The position numbers and the translations under genes are program-made. A stretch of 64,000 bases of DNA from Todiramphus chloris collaris. Its lineage: Eukaryota > Chordata > Aves > Coraciiformes > Alcedinidae. This document shows, piece after piece, positions 23,536-37,291 of the stretch; within the stretch, counting starts at the first letter, position 1, and each line of letters begins with the position of its first letter. Below the pieces are notes generated by a model. That model made no database searches and had not been told where the DNA came from. It saw only the letters and a list, made by a program, of their open reading frames with translations. Location: assembly GCA_025345505.1 (NCBI GenBank), contig JANVCC010000022.1:28190375-28254374 (forward strand), read 5' to 3'.

Positions 23536-26500
23536 GTTTTTTTTTAAATTACTAGTAGCTAGAATTTCTCACAAGTGACAAAGCACAAGAGAGTTTTGCT
23601 TTGTGCATGGTACTGTAGAGGTCTGATGCTGAAACTTTGGCAGTGACTTGCACTGAGGCCTGTCACCTTAATGGGGAGATAGGATCCTGAGTCTTATCTG
23701 GGCCTTTTTTTTTCCACTTCATTATTTATTCTTTTCCTTCACTGGAAGTGACATCAGTTTGTTACAGAAAGAAACCAGTTTCCCAATCCATGTGTGGGAC
23801 CTGTGGGTGTATGAAACACACAGAGTGTTGCCCACCTACTAAGGACCATTGTGAATTGGTAACAGTGGTCAACACCACTGACATGTTCTGTATGGGTCAG
23901 CAAGATGATTTCTGCCAGGAAGCACTTAGTCTTTAGAAATTAGGAGTGCATTATCATAATGACTTCTGAGACACTTGCCACTGAGGGTCTGAACACTTTA
24001 GTAGATGTTCTGAGCTACTTCAGGGTATGAAAGTCTCCAAGAGAGAGAGCTGGGATGGTATCTTCTAAGAGCTTTTTTCAGAACTGGTAATTTTCAAAGG
24101 TACCTCAAAGATATCTTTAAGTGTATGCTTTTCCTAGTATGTGGTTACCATTTGCTTAGATAACAAAAATTTTAGCAAATGTGTTTGAAATTCAACAAAG
24201 TTTTGTCAGAAAAAGAAAAAAAGTTCTTTTCTAAAACTAACTAACCTAAAAAAGAAGGGAAGATGATTGGGAAAGGGAAAAAAGGGGCAAAAGAAAAAGT
24301 TTTGAGTAAAACAGAATAGCGTATGGTTTTTTAATTAGATTTGATAATGAAAATGATAGAGAATAAGAGTCAATTAACAAAGGTGTTTTGTTCCAATCCA
24401 CTGTCTGTGTTGACAGAAAAAAAAATAATTCAGACAGCTTCTATAGAAAACAATCTTGCAGGCTCTGGGGATTTAGTTATATGATCTAGGAGGCCTTGGT
24501 TTACTGAATGCACTTGTAATGTTTCAAGACTTTCCCTTATATGGGTGAAGATATCGAAACAAGCAGTTCCACAAGCAGAAGAAGAAATGAAGTCCAAATG
24601 AAGCATAGGAAAGGCAATGAACAGAAGATGGTCTTTGGGGAGTGCTGACAGCAAAAGAGCATTAAATTAGGACTATTGAAGGTGATGGGAATCAATGCTG
24701 AAGCAGTGGTACCTCCTCTGTGTGCTTCATGCTGCCATTTGAGGAGATCAAAGATACCCTGCAGCAAAACATGTGGGGTGGTGATGTTTTGTTGCTGCTG
24801 TGGCAGTGCCTGCTACAGGGAGAGGCGATGCTCTATTTTACTGCTCTGAGTTACTTGTTTTAAGGGAAGGGTAACAAAAAGTCTGCTGGCCTTGTTATCC
24901 CAGTCCCCACACTCTCTTCAAAGCTCTGCTACCAGGGGTATAATGGTGAAAGGCTTTTTTTAAATTAGCTTGCTTAGATTATTATTTTTTTCAGGCTATT
25001 TTTGCACTACAGAAGTCTAGTAAGTTAAATGTCCCATAGTCAGTTATTCCTTTATATGACAAAGGCTAGGCAGGTGGTATTTATTGTGACTGAAAAAAAA
25101 AAAAAAGAAAAATATCAGGTGCGTGTATATGGAATTTATGTAATTTTTCATAGATATGACTTACTATTTTCCTAGCAACTCTACCACAAGGGACTTAAGA
25201 GCTGTAGATGGAGGCAAACAGCATGCCTTAATGTGAGAGAGAAATTTTGCCAGAGTAATGGGCAAGATTATGCATTTATATCCCCTGGAAAGGCTGGCAT
25301 TGCAAAGGGTCTTTTCATCCCAAATGGGTACCTGAATAATATTTTCAACAACTTATCATAAAGAAAATGTACAGTGTTTTTTGAGAAGAGTTTTAGTTTT
25401 TTCACATAGTTGTAAACAATTTCACCTTTATTCCTTTGACATATAATATAATACATCTGAGCACACTTTTCTATCCTTATTAATATGGCATATTTTATAT
25501 TGTGTAGAATATTTTAAATAACATATTCATGAAAATGTTTACAAAACTTCACATTTATGCAAATTGTTTATGTGCAAATAAATCACTGGGGTTTTTTTTT
25601 CATTAAAATTGCCTCCATAATTCTTATTATTACCCAGATTTTCTTTTGTTTTCTATAAACTTTTTACTGTAAGGTGGCTTCGGAAACATGAATTTATGAA
25701 ACTTTTTAGCCAATCTTGGTGACCTAAATCATGGATTTCCTTAGAGTATTTGTTCAAACGGAATTATATCAATGAGAATATTTCCATGGATAAAGGCCAC
25801 ACAGAGACCCCTAGGGGTGAAGGAGCTGGTCTTCTACTCCTTGAAATTGGGGCAAGCTTCAGCTGTCTTGGAGTAGATACTAAACATTTTGACCAAGTCA
25901 CCCAGTCAGTTTTAGTAAAACAGAATTCAAGGGTTCTGCTACATTATCGTCTCTTCTTGCATTCATATAATTTAAATTCCAAAGAGAGATCAAATCATCC
26001 ATTAACCTCTGACAATAAGTCCTAAAATATTTTATAAAGTTTAGCACCTTGCAGAGAGGTGAAGAGGGGTGAGGGAGAGAAAAGGAGTGAGATCTTAAGT
26101 CTAATTGACCCTTGAACACAGATTGTATAGATGGAGAAGTTAATATGTGCAGAAATACGCAAACAGAGAACTGGACATCTCTGGAGGATGAGGGCAAGAA
26201 TACACGCATGTTACGATGTGAGACAGTTCTCAGTGTTCAGAGGACACCTGGCTGACATTTAGCAAAATCAGAAGACTATACAAAGCTGAAAAGGTGGTAA
26301 TCCTTCAAAAAATGAATCTGTGGGCAAACTAAGAAGTTGTCTGGGGAAATTCATGCTGCGATATTGTGGTAATGGTTTAGGTAATATAGTAACTGTTATA
26401 CCACAGAAGCTGTGTGTTAATAACAAGGGGTGCTAGTTTTGGGATAAATGCCCAGTTGGGTTAATAAACTGCATTGCTATCTATTATTTGTTAGAGAAAA

Positions 26501-27039
26501 ATATAAGCAGTTAATTAGTGTTCTGGGGACTTAGGGGAAAGAAAAAAATGACAAAACAAAAACTAAACAACCAAATCAGATTTCTCCCAGGTCCCTGGGG
26601 ATAAGGAAATGCAGGAGGCAGAAAATCATTCATTATTTTACATCATCTTATTTCAGCCAGAACTTTGTCAGAAGGCTACAAAGTGCAGCTCAGCTTTAAT
26701 CAGTGGAAATTTTGAGCTTTATTCATTTCTGAGTAGCATTAAATTTCCTTGGGTCTATAATGATTTAAATGTAGAGCTCTCAAGGTGATCTAGTCCTTAA
26801 TAGTTACTAGTGAATTTGGCCCACACATTGCATTAGTTAACTGTACTATAATGATGTTAATGAGGTGAAGGGTAAGTAGGTAATACTTTGCTAGCATAAT
26901 TCCAGCGAACTATGAAGGGATTTATTATAGTGTAATTTGTTTGCTCTGAGTAGCCTGGTCTGTAATGCAAGCTAGTGGAGAGACCTTTTGGTTGGGTGGA
27001 GAAAGTTAAGACACATGTTTAGCAGTAGAAGTTATTTAT

Positions 27040-27145
27040 ATGTAAAAATAAAATAAAAATAATAATAGTAATTAAGAGAAAAGACAAACAAAACCCAACC
27101 AACCAACCAAAAAAACCCAAACACCAAAAAACACACACACACACA
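27040..27145. repeat. A/C-rich simple repeat (AACC)n and (CA)n
   Basis: AATAAT steps lead into AACCAACC units and then a CACACA run (about 27130-27144). The minus-strand frame over it is rich in Tyr, Phe, Val and Cys only because of this composition. Confidence 0.85.
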
Positions 27146-29383
27146 AAGCCCCCCATAAACACATACATAAACATAGCTAATATAAAAATAAAAATTCAAG
27201 CACAGTGTCTCCAGAAAAGCAGTTTTCAAGTATGAATAGGGATAAGTTATAAAAATGTGAAGATACTGAAAAAGAAGAGTTGGCCTTTGATCATCTGGCT
27301 AATGACAGGAAAGCCACTGAAACAACAGTGATGGGAAAAGTAGAGCTCCCCTCTGACTCACTCAGAAGATAGTTTTGACCTGTTGAATTAATCAGAAAAG
27401 CTCCTGCTGATTTTCTAGGGACTTTGATTCAGGTATTGCTGAACTGCTTAAAGGCTCCTGAAACATGAGGAGCGACAGGATGGTGTAGGAAGGTAGGCAG
27501 GGGGCAGTTTTGAACTGAACTATCAGTGTCCTGACAGACCAGATGCAAGTCTTTTGAAAAGCACCAGCTTCATTGTTTCACCTAAATGTCAATAGCTCCA
27601 GCCTGTATATGGTGAACATTAACTGTGGAAACCAGCTGTTCAATATTTTTTCAACTATGCTTATTATTTTTAGCTTAATGCCTCTTTAAACCTGAACTTC
27701 TTCCTTATCACCGTACCTCTGAGAAATCTGCCTTCTGGCAATTCCCCTTTGAAATTTGGGTTTTTTTGCTCGTAAGGTGCAGATGCTTAGCAGCAAACCT
27801 GTTTTCCTCCCTTCTCAGTATTTCCACTGAGAATACAAAAGCAAATTCATCCAGATTTCATGCTGTTCAAGAAGTCAGAGGGTTATCTGTCAAACTTGTG
27901 ACTTCACTGGATTTTTTGCCTGTGTGTGAAAAATGTACAGATTTGATTAAAATGGGCACTTGTACTGCAAAGCTCTGCACACTGCAGATCATGCTTTGAC
28001 AGTGTGTAAAGGTGTGTTGTATTTTTCTAACGCACATGCTGATGTCTGTGCAAGGCACCTCTGCTCTGCTGTATAAGAAGAAGAATGACCTCAAAGGTAC
28101 AGATTCACCCTTGACTATACTTGAAGTGAACAGGAAGTTATGGTGTGTGTGTTTGCATATAACTTAATTGTTGTTCTTAATCAATCTTCTAAATAAAGCA
28201 CAGGAATATCCTACCTGTGGAAGACAGCAAACACACATGGCTTCAGATTTATCCTGGTGCAGAGAAGCCCTGCAATCCTGCCTGTGTGACTATTAACCAC
28301 ACCTTACTATGACTGAGAAATCAGTAGAGAAACTGTTTCTGATTTTTGCACTCCCTGACTAAATTCAAGTGAAGGATGACTTTAAAGAAGAGAAGGTCCT
28401 AAGGAAGACACAGAGTGGGAACCAAAATTTAAAAGAAATAGAGTATTCCTCAGATGCCTCATTCAATCTCTAGTAGCAAACTCGTCAGGGGAACTATAAT
28501 ATTTTAGGAATCAGCTCCTAGGACCACCACCTAGCACTGATGTCCGTATAAAAGTAAAAATTCCTTTGTATGTTTCACTTCTTTTGTTACTACCTATATT
28601 CCTACCCCAAGGCCAACACTCTGTTAAGTACACAATCCTTCATTCAGGAAAAAAAATGCTTCATATTAACCATATAATCTTGCTAGCAGAGTGCTAGCTT
28701 AAGTTATTGAAGCTGAACTATTTCATACTGAATCCTTCATTTGATATGTATCAGCTTGTGGCCTTTCATACATTTATCATCCACACATTCTCTCCATCAG
28801 ATTCTGTTCATTCCCTGCTCTGTCCTGTTTGTTACACATTATTTTACAGTTATGATTGTGACACACAAAATATTTGCTTCCCTTTCACGTTAATTTTTTT
28901 TTTTTTTTTCATACAGCTGTAGCTTAGCAATGGCAGACACCTTGTAGTTAGACATAATTTCCTTATTAAGTGAAGGATAAAGATCTTCTGCTGGATCTGG
29001 CAGTTCCTAGTCTCCTATTGCACAACACCTTACAAGGTGGGAATGAACTAAGTACTGGCCTATTGGACAACTGGCTGCCCCTTTGTACATCCTAATGAGG
29101 CAGAAGCACTGTAATCCATCACAATTGTGTGTGTGAGCTACTTGCAGTAGACACTAAATCATACTATTGTTGCCCCATCAGTGTTTTGACTTTAGTCCCC
29201 ATCACTTAGAGAAGTTATGGCCCCATTTTGTTAGAGAAGGGTGCAGAGAATAGGGCTGAGGAAAATAAACTGGAGGAAGGGAAAAAAATAAATCTGTAGA
29301 TAAGTTATGTTACAGTGGGTTCTGATACCATAAGTAGTAAAAAGAAGCATTAAGTTCTTATCAGGCTGTGATTGTATAGGCTT

Positions 29384-29403
29384 AAAAAAAAAAAAAAAAA
29401 AAA
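29384..29403 (+). repeat. Poly-A run of 20
   Basis: Uninterrupted A20 in intergenic DNA. Confidence 0.9.
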
Positions 29404-31035
29404 GTGAAAGAAAAGGTGTAAAGGAAGTGGTTGGTTTGTCTGAAAACAAGGAAGGCTGAAGAGAGAATAAGACCATTAAACAGAAAAAAAAGGTTTCTGC
29501 ATGACAGGAAGGGATCGAGATGTTATTTCCATCCCCTTGGGAACAGGACAAGCAGTAATGGGCTTAAATTGAGGTAAAGGCTATTTAGCTTAGGCTTTGA
29601 GAAAGACAGAGCAATGGTCTCAAGCTAAGAAGAGATAAATACAGACATCACCGGCATAGGGGGGTTGGAGGAACAATATGACCTTGACGGCTGTTTTTTA
29701 TGATTTCTTGCCAGGCTTACAGGTACAGAAAAACAAGCACTGACTGCAGCAGCCTGGTATACATGCTGTGGGGAAAAAGCAAAACAATACCACAGCTGAA
29801 TACAGCAGGGGTCCCCTGCTTTTCTTTCACAGCAGTGCTCACTTAAAGGTGTTTCCCTATATACATCTGCCAATGGGCCTTTGGTTGAAGGAATAAAGCT
29901 TTAACATAAAACTACTCACGCCATGCTGCAAAAGAGGTGATTTTTTTTTTTTTTTTTTAATTATTATGCCTGTTAGAAAAGGACAGCAGGTGATGTGGAA
30001 GAGGGAGATTTGATGACAACCCACCATAATATCTTGTCCTCACTTCCAGATATTGCTAACTAGCCATAAACTGCAATTAATGATGTTTTGTTAGGGCTCA
30101 AAGAGATATATGCTTTTCCATTACACTGCTGCAATTACTTAACAAAGGGGTTTACTTTTTACTCAAGGAGGTGTTCATAAGATGAGACCCACAGTTCTCT
30201 TGCTATTGTAAGTCTTTGTCTAGTTGAAAGACAGAATGTGTAAGCACAGAAAGCTTAGGGTCAAGATAGCATCAAATGCAAGCATGTGACTCTTGGAAGA
30301 GTCCCTCTCTTCGTACTTACTAGGTTTTGCTGTTTCTAAATCAATGTTCACTGTTTTTCAACAGTATCAAAGATCACGATTTCAAAGAAGACTAGGAGAT
30401 TTATGTGCTCAGTTTCCATGGAGGGGAAAAAGAAATAATCAGTGAGACCAAAACCATAAAGCGAGGACACAATCACTGAGACTGAGCCAGGGCCAGTTTA
30501 CGGTGCCAGGGACATGTATGAGGGCATCAGTGTGTGGGTGTGATCCTTGTGACAGCCAGAAGTGCAGTAGTTGTGTTAGGGGACACATGGATGAAGCAGG
30601 ACACATTTGTTGTTTACACATGGCAGGCTGAGGAGAGAGTAGATGTGTTTGTTCACACGTGTGCATGAGTACCTGGAGCTGTAACTAGGCATGTTTTCTA
30701 ACCAGAACTAAAGCATGTCTCCAACATCTGTGTCTTTTATGCACCTCAGAGTAGGTGCTGCAAACAGCATCAATGAGTTACGTTAGGGATGTGCAGGATG
30801 ACCAGATATCCTCTAACAACTTTTAGCCATAGCTGAAATCAATAATTCCAGGTGGTGGGCACTTCAGTTTTTATTAATATCAAGTGAGAGCTGTTGGCTT
30901 AGAGTTAACATGTAAATGCCTGAAAATTAGATTTCCCATTATCATCAGTTTTTAATGTCCACTCAGCTAGAAAATAAAATAAAAACACAGGAGGAGGCAT
31001 TTGTCTTCCACACAAAATCATACAAAAAGTCTCTT

Positions 31036-31059
31036 TTTATTAAATATACATTATTTACA
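31036..31059 (-). promoter_or_regulatory. Poly(A) signal with upstream Pumilio-type motif
   Basis: On the minus strand TGTAAATA (31059-31052), a match to the Pumilio consensus, is followed by AATAAA at 31041-31036. A GT-rich element, TGATTTTGTGTGG (31020-31008), lies downstream. Signal, spacing and GT-rich element together form a standard cleavage and polyadenylation site, with cleavage expected near 31015-31025. Its orientation matches the CNTNAP5-type gene. Confidence 0.5.
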
Positions 31060-33322
31060 GTTTAAGTCTTTCTTCTGTACAACAGTAACCATAGAAAACA
31101 AAAGAAGCTAAGGCTAATTTTTTTCAGTCCCCTAACAGTGTATTAAGACATGTTACTTTGTCTACAAAACTTACTTGGACTGAGGCAACGTCCTGTGGAA
31201 TTCTCATTAGAAAACCAGATAGTGAAAGGGGAATAATCTAAATCTCCATTTTGCTTTTTACTGTAACTGAGAGACTCTTGCATTACCCTTGGATGGATCA
31301 TTGAAAGAAAGTAAAAAAAAAGTTGTTTGTTTTTGCTTTGTTATTGAAATGAGCAGTTTTCTGAGAGATATAGCTTGAGTAGAACAAAGTAAAATGAATG
31401 ATGAAGGGTTCATCTGTAGAAAGAACCAATTTTTTATTATTACAAGTATTTAATCTCAGATAGCTTTCATAGCTGTGAAGCTGCTCTGTTTGTTGGGGTT
31501 TTTTTTATTTGCTTTCTTTAGGATGCCTTCATATTTCAAGTAGGATACAGTTCATCAAAGTCCACTCTAGAATGGAGTCCTTTAAAATCCTATAAAATCC
31601 TTCCAAAGTCAGTGGGTGGGCTCCCATGTTGGTTAGTAACACACCACCCACAGACCACTCTTCCCCCTACACACTTTTCCAGAAACTCCTGAAGGTGTCT
31701 TAAGTCATGTCATGGATTTAAGCAGAGCTGAAGTTCATTGCCTTATCCCAAGTATTATCCACAGTTCTGCTAGAAGACACACACAATTGCAGCAAGTGCA
31801 ACTCCTGTTGACAGCAGTCGGGGATGACGAATATAAGGTCCTGACTTGAATTCATATATGTCAGCCTCAGTTTGCAGGAGATCATCACTACCCTTGCCCA
31901 GGGCAATCCGAGGCTAAATTCATATGAGATGTAGCTACATTGACCTCAACAGAATAAAAACCAGGTCTGAAGCTGGCCTTGTTTGTTTCACAAATTGGGT
32001 TTCAAAGCAGGTCAGGTACTACAATGTTTAGCTTCTCACTATCATCTAGATATAATGGCCTGTGCTAAATATTTCATTTGCAAAAATCACAGCAATTTTT
32101 ATGACTGGATGCCTGGAAAAAACACGTACTTGCTTGTTCTCCTAACTGCTATGTGAAATTTCATGGAGTGGGCTTGGGTGTCCAAATATTCCTCTGTGTC
32201 ATGAACGGGACATGAGGCTGCAACTGGCTGTACCTAGACTTTACCTCAGAAAAAAATCAGTTTTATTTTTTTAACAATACATGTGATTAGCACTGGCAGC
32301 AATGACAAAAACAGAAAATGGTTTGCCTAAATGATGCAGGAAGGAACTGTAAAGGGCATGCAAAAGTGAGTAAATAATTTTCCATGCAGAAATCGTATCA
32401 GAAAGATTCTCTTTAGGGTTGTGGGCTTGAAATCCGTGAAGTGAGTAATGACCGGCATATCAAGAAGGAAATGGTGTCACAATGTTAACTTCAGTCAGTA
32501 GTTTAGAAAAAAGCTGCCTCAAGCATCCTAAGTGAGGGAGGGATAGGGAAAGACAAGTCTTTAAGCAAACATACTTTGGATCACCTTTTGTACCCAACAT
32601 TTCACTAAATGTTATGAGTATTTGAGGGAAACCTTTCCAAATTCTTCTTTGAGGTATCAGTGATATAACTAGAGAGATTCATATTAGCATCAGCCAGAGG
32701 TCAGAAATCCTCTCCTACCGTTGAAGCACATTTCTGATACTTTACAGATCATGTGCAGACAATTCAGGCTATGTTGTGCCAGGCTAACTAGTCATTCATA
32801 CCATGGCAAAAATGGGAAAAAACCTGACACCCTCATATCCTCTTGATGGTTACCATGCTTGGTTTCCAACAGCATAACCATTCCAAGGGCTTTTGCCTTC
32901 TGCATTACCTCATTGAAACTGTAATTTGTTGAGTTAATGCCTTCATTCCCCCTTATAGGTCACCACTTCTAGGCAACCATATCTCCATGGTGCAACGCAC
33001 TCTCCCTTCTGGCTGAATACCTGGATGACATTTTGAGAATGATGCAATCTCTTTGAATTTCTGGTTTCTGTGACTGCCAGGAGAAAAATAATAACCTGTT
33101 TAGAATTTTAACACAAGTTCCTCTGCCTCTTACCACCAATTTGGTAGCCCCACATCTTAAAGAAAAAATGAGAGGAAAAGAAAAGAGGTGAACTAGATAT
33201 GGAGTGACACTGTCAATACAAACTGTTGCCTTAATCCTTCCTTAGCTCGGCTTGTAGACTCAGTACATTACAAACAACAAACAACGAGCTTACAAATTAC
33301 AATAGTTCACCAGAAAGTGTGC

Positions 33323-33339
33323 TTTTTTTTTTTTTTTTT
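33323..33339 (+). repeat. Poly-T run of 17
   Basis: Uninterrupted T17; on the minus strand an A-run within the putative 3' UTR. Confidence 0.9.
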
Positions 33340-36301
33340 CCAGTTTTTGTCAGATAACTTAGTGCAAAAGATCACAAAAATAAGTACCAATACATAGAAT
33401 TATTCAAACTCCTATATGCATGAAGCAGAATAAACAATCAAAGAAAAAGCTACTTCAGACCCAAAAGAAGAGTGTGTTTAGGAGTTTCATGTACAAAAGG
33501 AGCACAGAGGAGGGGCTGCCCACACCGAAAGGGGTTTTAGAGAAGTTTTCATTGGAAAAGGAAGTGCAGCAAAGTGCAAAACCAAAGGGAACAAATCATG
33601 CTTTGAAACTGTGATAGTAACTTGTGAAGAAAATCCCCTATGCTCCCAAGGGCATGGTGCAGCTCTAACTGTAGTCAACCAAGAGGCCTCCCACTAACCT
33701 CTAAAGACTCTAGATAAGACCCTTGGTTTGTCAGGGATGTAACTGTATCACTTGGCTTGTTTGATAAGTAGGCATTACAAAACTGCATGAAAGCTTTGAA
33801 ATAGCACTTGTCTTAGAAAGCCTCACAAGGTCTCAGCTTTTGCTCAAGTCTTTTACAGAGTGTGGCTATCTGCAAAATAAAATAAATAAATAAAAAGACC
33901 TCTCTTTGTGTCCGTGAAAAGCTGGCAGTGCAGAACAATACCTGAAACCAGTCTTCAGCTTTGTGTAGGCAATGAACAACAATGGCATGAGATAATGGAG
34001 CACAAAGGGCTCAAATTCTGCCTCCTATTACACTCTTGTTAAGCTGAGGTGAAGGACTGATGGAAAGGATAATGGATATTGTCCTGAAGATGGTTGCTTT
34101 TATCAGGGATTCATCTCTTCAAGAACTTCAGGATTCTGGATGGGTACTTACTATAATTTGAAAACCCAACCAGTATCCGACATATCTGCTTAGGGCTAGC
34201 AGATACCAAGACATGACAGACAGGAGACTTGCATACTTAGTGGAGCTGCAGAGGTATTCTAGCTCATCTCAAATGGCACTGGATATGCAGGGCTAGAAAG
34301 GCATTTTAGCTGTCTGAGTTAGCTTTAGATTATGAAATCTGAGTAGATCTCTCTACATTTATGTTATCTGCCAGAGCTCCCACACAAGGCAATGAGTCGA
34401 TCTGGGATTGTGGATCTAGAATAGATTGGAAGGAGACCTATCCTCTCTGAAGCCCCATAGATTACTGATCAGATGGCCACCAACTCAGACAGTTGCTTTG
34501 ACACCTGATTTTCATGTATTCAGCTATAAGTAGATGCATGCATTTCCTAAGCAGAGATGTCTGGTGCAATTTTAGATGCAAGGAGGTATTCTTCCTTGAT
34601 CCCAGCTGACACCTTAATAAAAAGCAAGTTCTATGCAGATGTGTCTTCTGGAGCTGCAAGACTAGTGTAAAATTCCTGTTTGTAGGCAAATTCTGCTAGA
34701 AGTAGCTAATCTATTGCTAGGGGCCTACCCTGCATCTATGATCAATGGAGAGAAAGATGCACCTCTAGAAAGCAATTCATTTAATCTTAAAGGATATCCA
34801 AGACATTTGCCCTGTCCTCACTGATCACAGGACAGGACTGGATGACAAGTGTAAAAGACGTGAGCTTTAAAAATACAAAATGAAACAAACCCAAAAGACT
34901 CAGTTAAAAGCAATCTTCAAGTGCTTCCATAGGTCTAGGACTCAATCTTATGCTCAACAAAATTGATAGCTGACTTAGGGAAGAGAAGATTCATATCCCC
35001 CCACCATAATGAAACTATATGATGCATTGATTGTTCCTCACCCAATATGTGAAATATGTGATCAGCTAAATGTTAATATAGACAAACATCTCACTAAAAT
35101 AAGGGTTTGTTTTACACTGTAAAAACTGAGCAATTGCTAAATAGGATGGGTTTAGACAATGTGAGTTAACACCCTGTCTTTTGTTTGGCTTTGTTTTCAC
35201 TGCAAACATAGCCTAAGTGCTGTGCCATGGAAAGAACAAGTAAAAGAAAAAGTGTATGTGTTTACAATTTACTCAAAACACTCACACTGTCTTGTTTCTA
35301 GTAGGTGAACAAGGATAAATGAAATACATACTGCAAATTACCTAGGTCACTTACTTAGGACCAATGTTTTATTTCCAAAAGAGATATGAGACTCAACTTT
35401 CAAAGGTATTTAAATATCTTGTGGTATTTTAAAACATTTCATAGCCATGTAGAAGCAGAAATCCAACTGAAATTAATGAGTCAAGTGCTCATCTTATCTA
35501 GTCACTTAAGCATTGATTCACATCCTCATGAGACTAAATTCCTTTGAAGCCCACACTTCATTCAGGTGGCAGCCTATGTCTCTCAGAAAGTTAGTGGGAT
35601 TTAGCTTTCTGACAGACAGCCTTCATTTGTTTTCTGTAGCCCGACATCAAGGTTTTCAGACAGGCCTTCCAGGCATCCAACTCTGACTTTCCATGACTAA
35701 ATATCTTTATAAGCATGGGTGTTATTGGCCAAGTCATTTCTGGAAAACAGGAATTTGAAATGCCTTAATCCATATATAAGTGACTTAGAAAATTCATAGC
35801 CTAAAAAACTCTGCCTAGCAGTAAAAATTTTCAGAGATTACAAAGCATATCACCATGGAGGAAAAAAAAAAGAAAATAAGGGACTTAGTATCCTATCAGC
35901 CCTGTATTTTGTTACGAAACTTGTATTGGGAGAAAAAAGAAAACCCAAACAACACCTCTAAAAAATTCATTCATACTCGTAGCTTTTCCATTAAAATAAA
36001 TAATGATGTTTTATATATAAAAGGTATTATTCCCTACATTTACTGAAAAATGTTATCTAGAATGATAGCTAAAAGAAAAAAGGAAAGACTCCTCCACTGA
36101 AAGAGCAATTTTAACAAAAATAGCAGAAATGGTATGTAATAGATAAGGAAAAAGAATTCTAATTGAACTGTGGAGAATGAAAGTGATTTTAATATTGGTA
36201 GTTAAAAAAATTATTTTCATTTTTCTTTAACTGGTACTGAAGTAAATCAGATTATGGGTTATGTCCTCACTAAAGAAAGCATTATAACAGACAATTAAAT
36301 A

Positions 36302-36306
<5 letters not shown>

Positions 36307-36337
<31 letters not shown>
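36307..36337 (+). repeat. Poly-A run of 31
   Basis: An uninterrupted A31 preceded by AATTAAATAAAATT, like a retroposed poly(A) tail on the plus strand. No source transcript was recognised upstream. Confidence 0.9.
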
Positions 36338-36339
<2 letters not shown>

Positions 36340-37198
36340 AACTAGTATTACAGTACTTGATATTGAATATTGACATTGTGATTTAAAAGGTCAAATTTTA
36401 AAAGGCAAGTCCATACAAATGTGTTGGACACATTTGTCCAGCCCTCTAGCATACAAATATTCACATCTCATTACATTCATAGGTATAGATGCACGTGTTT
36501 CTCTATAGTCATGCATGCATTTATGTGTGTGTAGTTCTTTCTTTTTACAGATGCACACCAATGTAGCTAAATTTTCAAGGAGATTTACCAGCCTCAGCTA
36601 TATTAAATGAGGATAAGGGAAAATGGAAAAATAAACCATTTAACACTGTTTTGCTAGAGCTGGGCTTGCACACATCATGCCACTGCACCTGCTCTCTGGA
36701 CCAGGAATGAGACACTAAGCTGTATCTGAAATGTTTGCAGCAACACTAATACCTACATTTGGTGATGGGAACTTGATTCTCCTTAAGAAAGCTCAGCATC
36801 TTGCAGAATCAGGCCCTAAGCTGGCTGAAAGTAATTTAGTCACTTGAGAAATGAGAGGACTCTGCTTGACTGCTCAGTCTCCCTTTTTCAGCTACTCCAC
36901 TGCAGGAGCTGCTTTGCACTTTATTGTTGCACTTTATAGTAATTTTATTCCTGCAAACTAACATGTAGGAAAGCAGAAAGATATTCTGTCTGGTAGTTTG
37001 ACTAGAGGAAATACCCACCTGTGGGCTTTTACCTCCTTCCAGTTCCATTCTTCATAAAGCCAATTAAGTACATTAGGACTTCAAAGATGTCTCATACAGA
37101 GGCCATTTCAGATAAGATAACTCAAACACGGGCAGAGAAGCCCATGCACTTGCTTATTTCTCCCCTCCCACCATGTCAAACAAAGCAGCTTTGCCAGC

Positions 37199-37291
37199 AG
37201 GGAGGGAAAGGAAGGAAGGGGAAAGGAATGGGAAAGGAAAGGGAATGGAAGGGGAACGGAAGGGGAAAAGAAGGGGAAAGGAAAAAAAAAG
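37199..37291 (+). repeat. GGGAAAGGAA-type purine tract
   Basis: About 90 bases almost free of pyrimidines, built of GGAAGG, GGGAAA and GGAATGG units. Such near-mirror purine tracts can form triplexes. On the minus strand it would be a pyrimidine tract in the putative 3' UTR. Confidence 0.85.

Larger units (their letters stand above)
23536..31019. other. Intergenic, homopolymer runs only
   Basis: It contains A/C-rich low complexity (27040-27145), T16 (28894-28909), A20 (29384-29403) and T18 (29941-29958). No coding content was recognised. Confidence 0.6.

Noticed and set aside
27032-27229. Minus-strand frame rich in Tyr, Phe, Val and Cys resembling membrane segments
   Set aside because: Entirely explained by the A/C-rich simple repeat beneath it.
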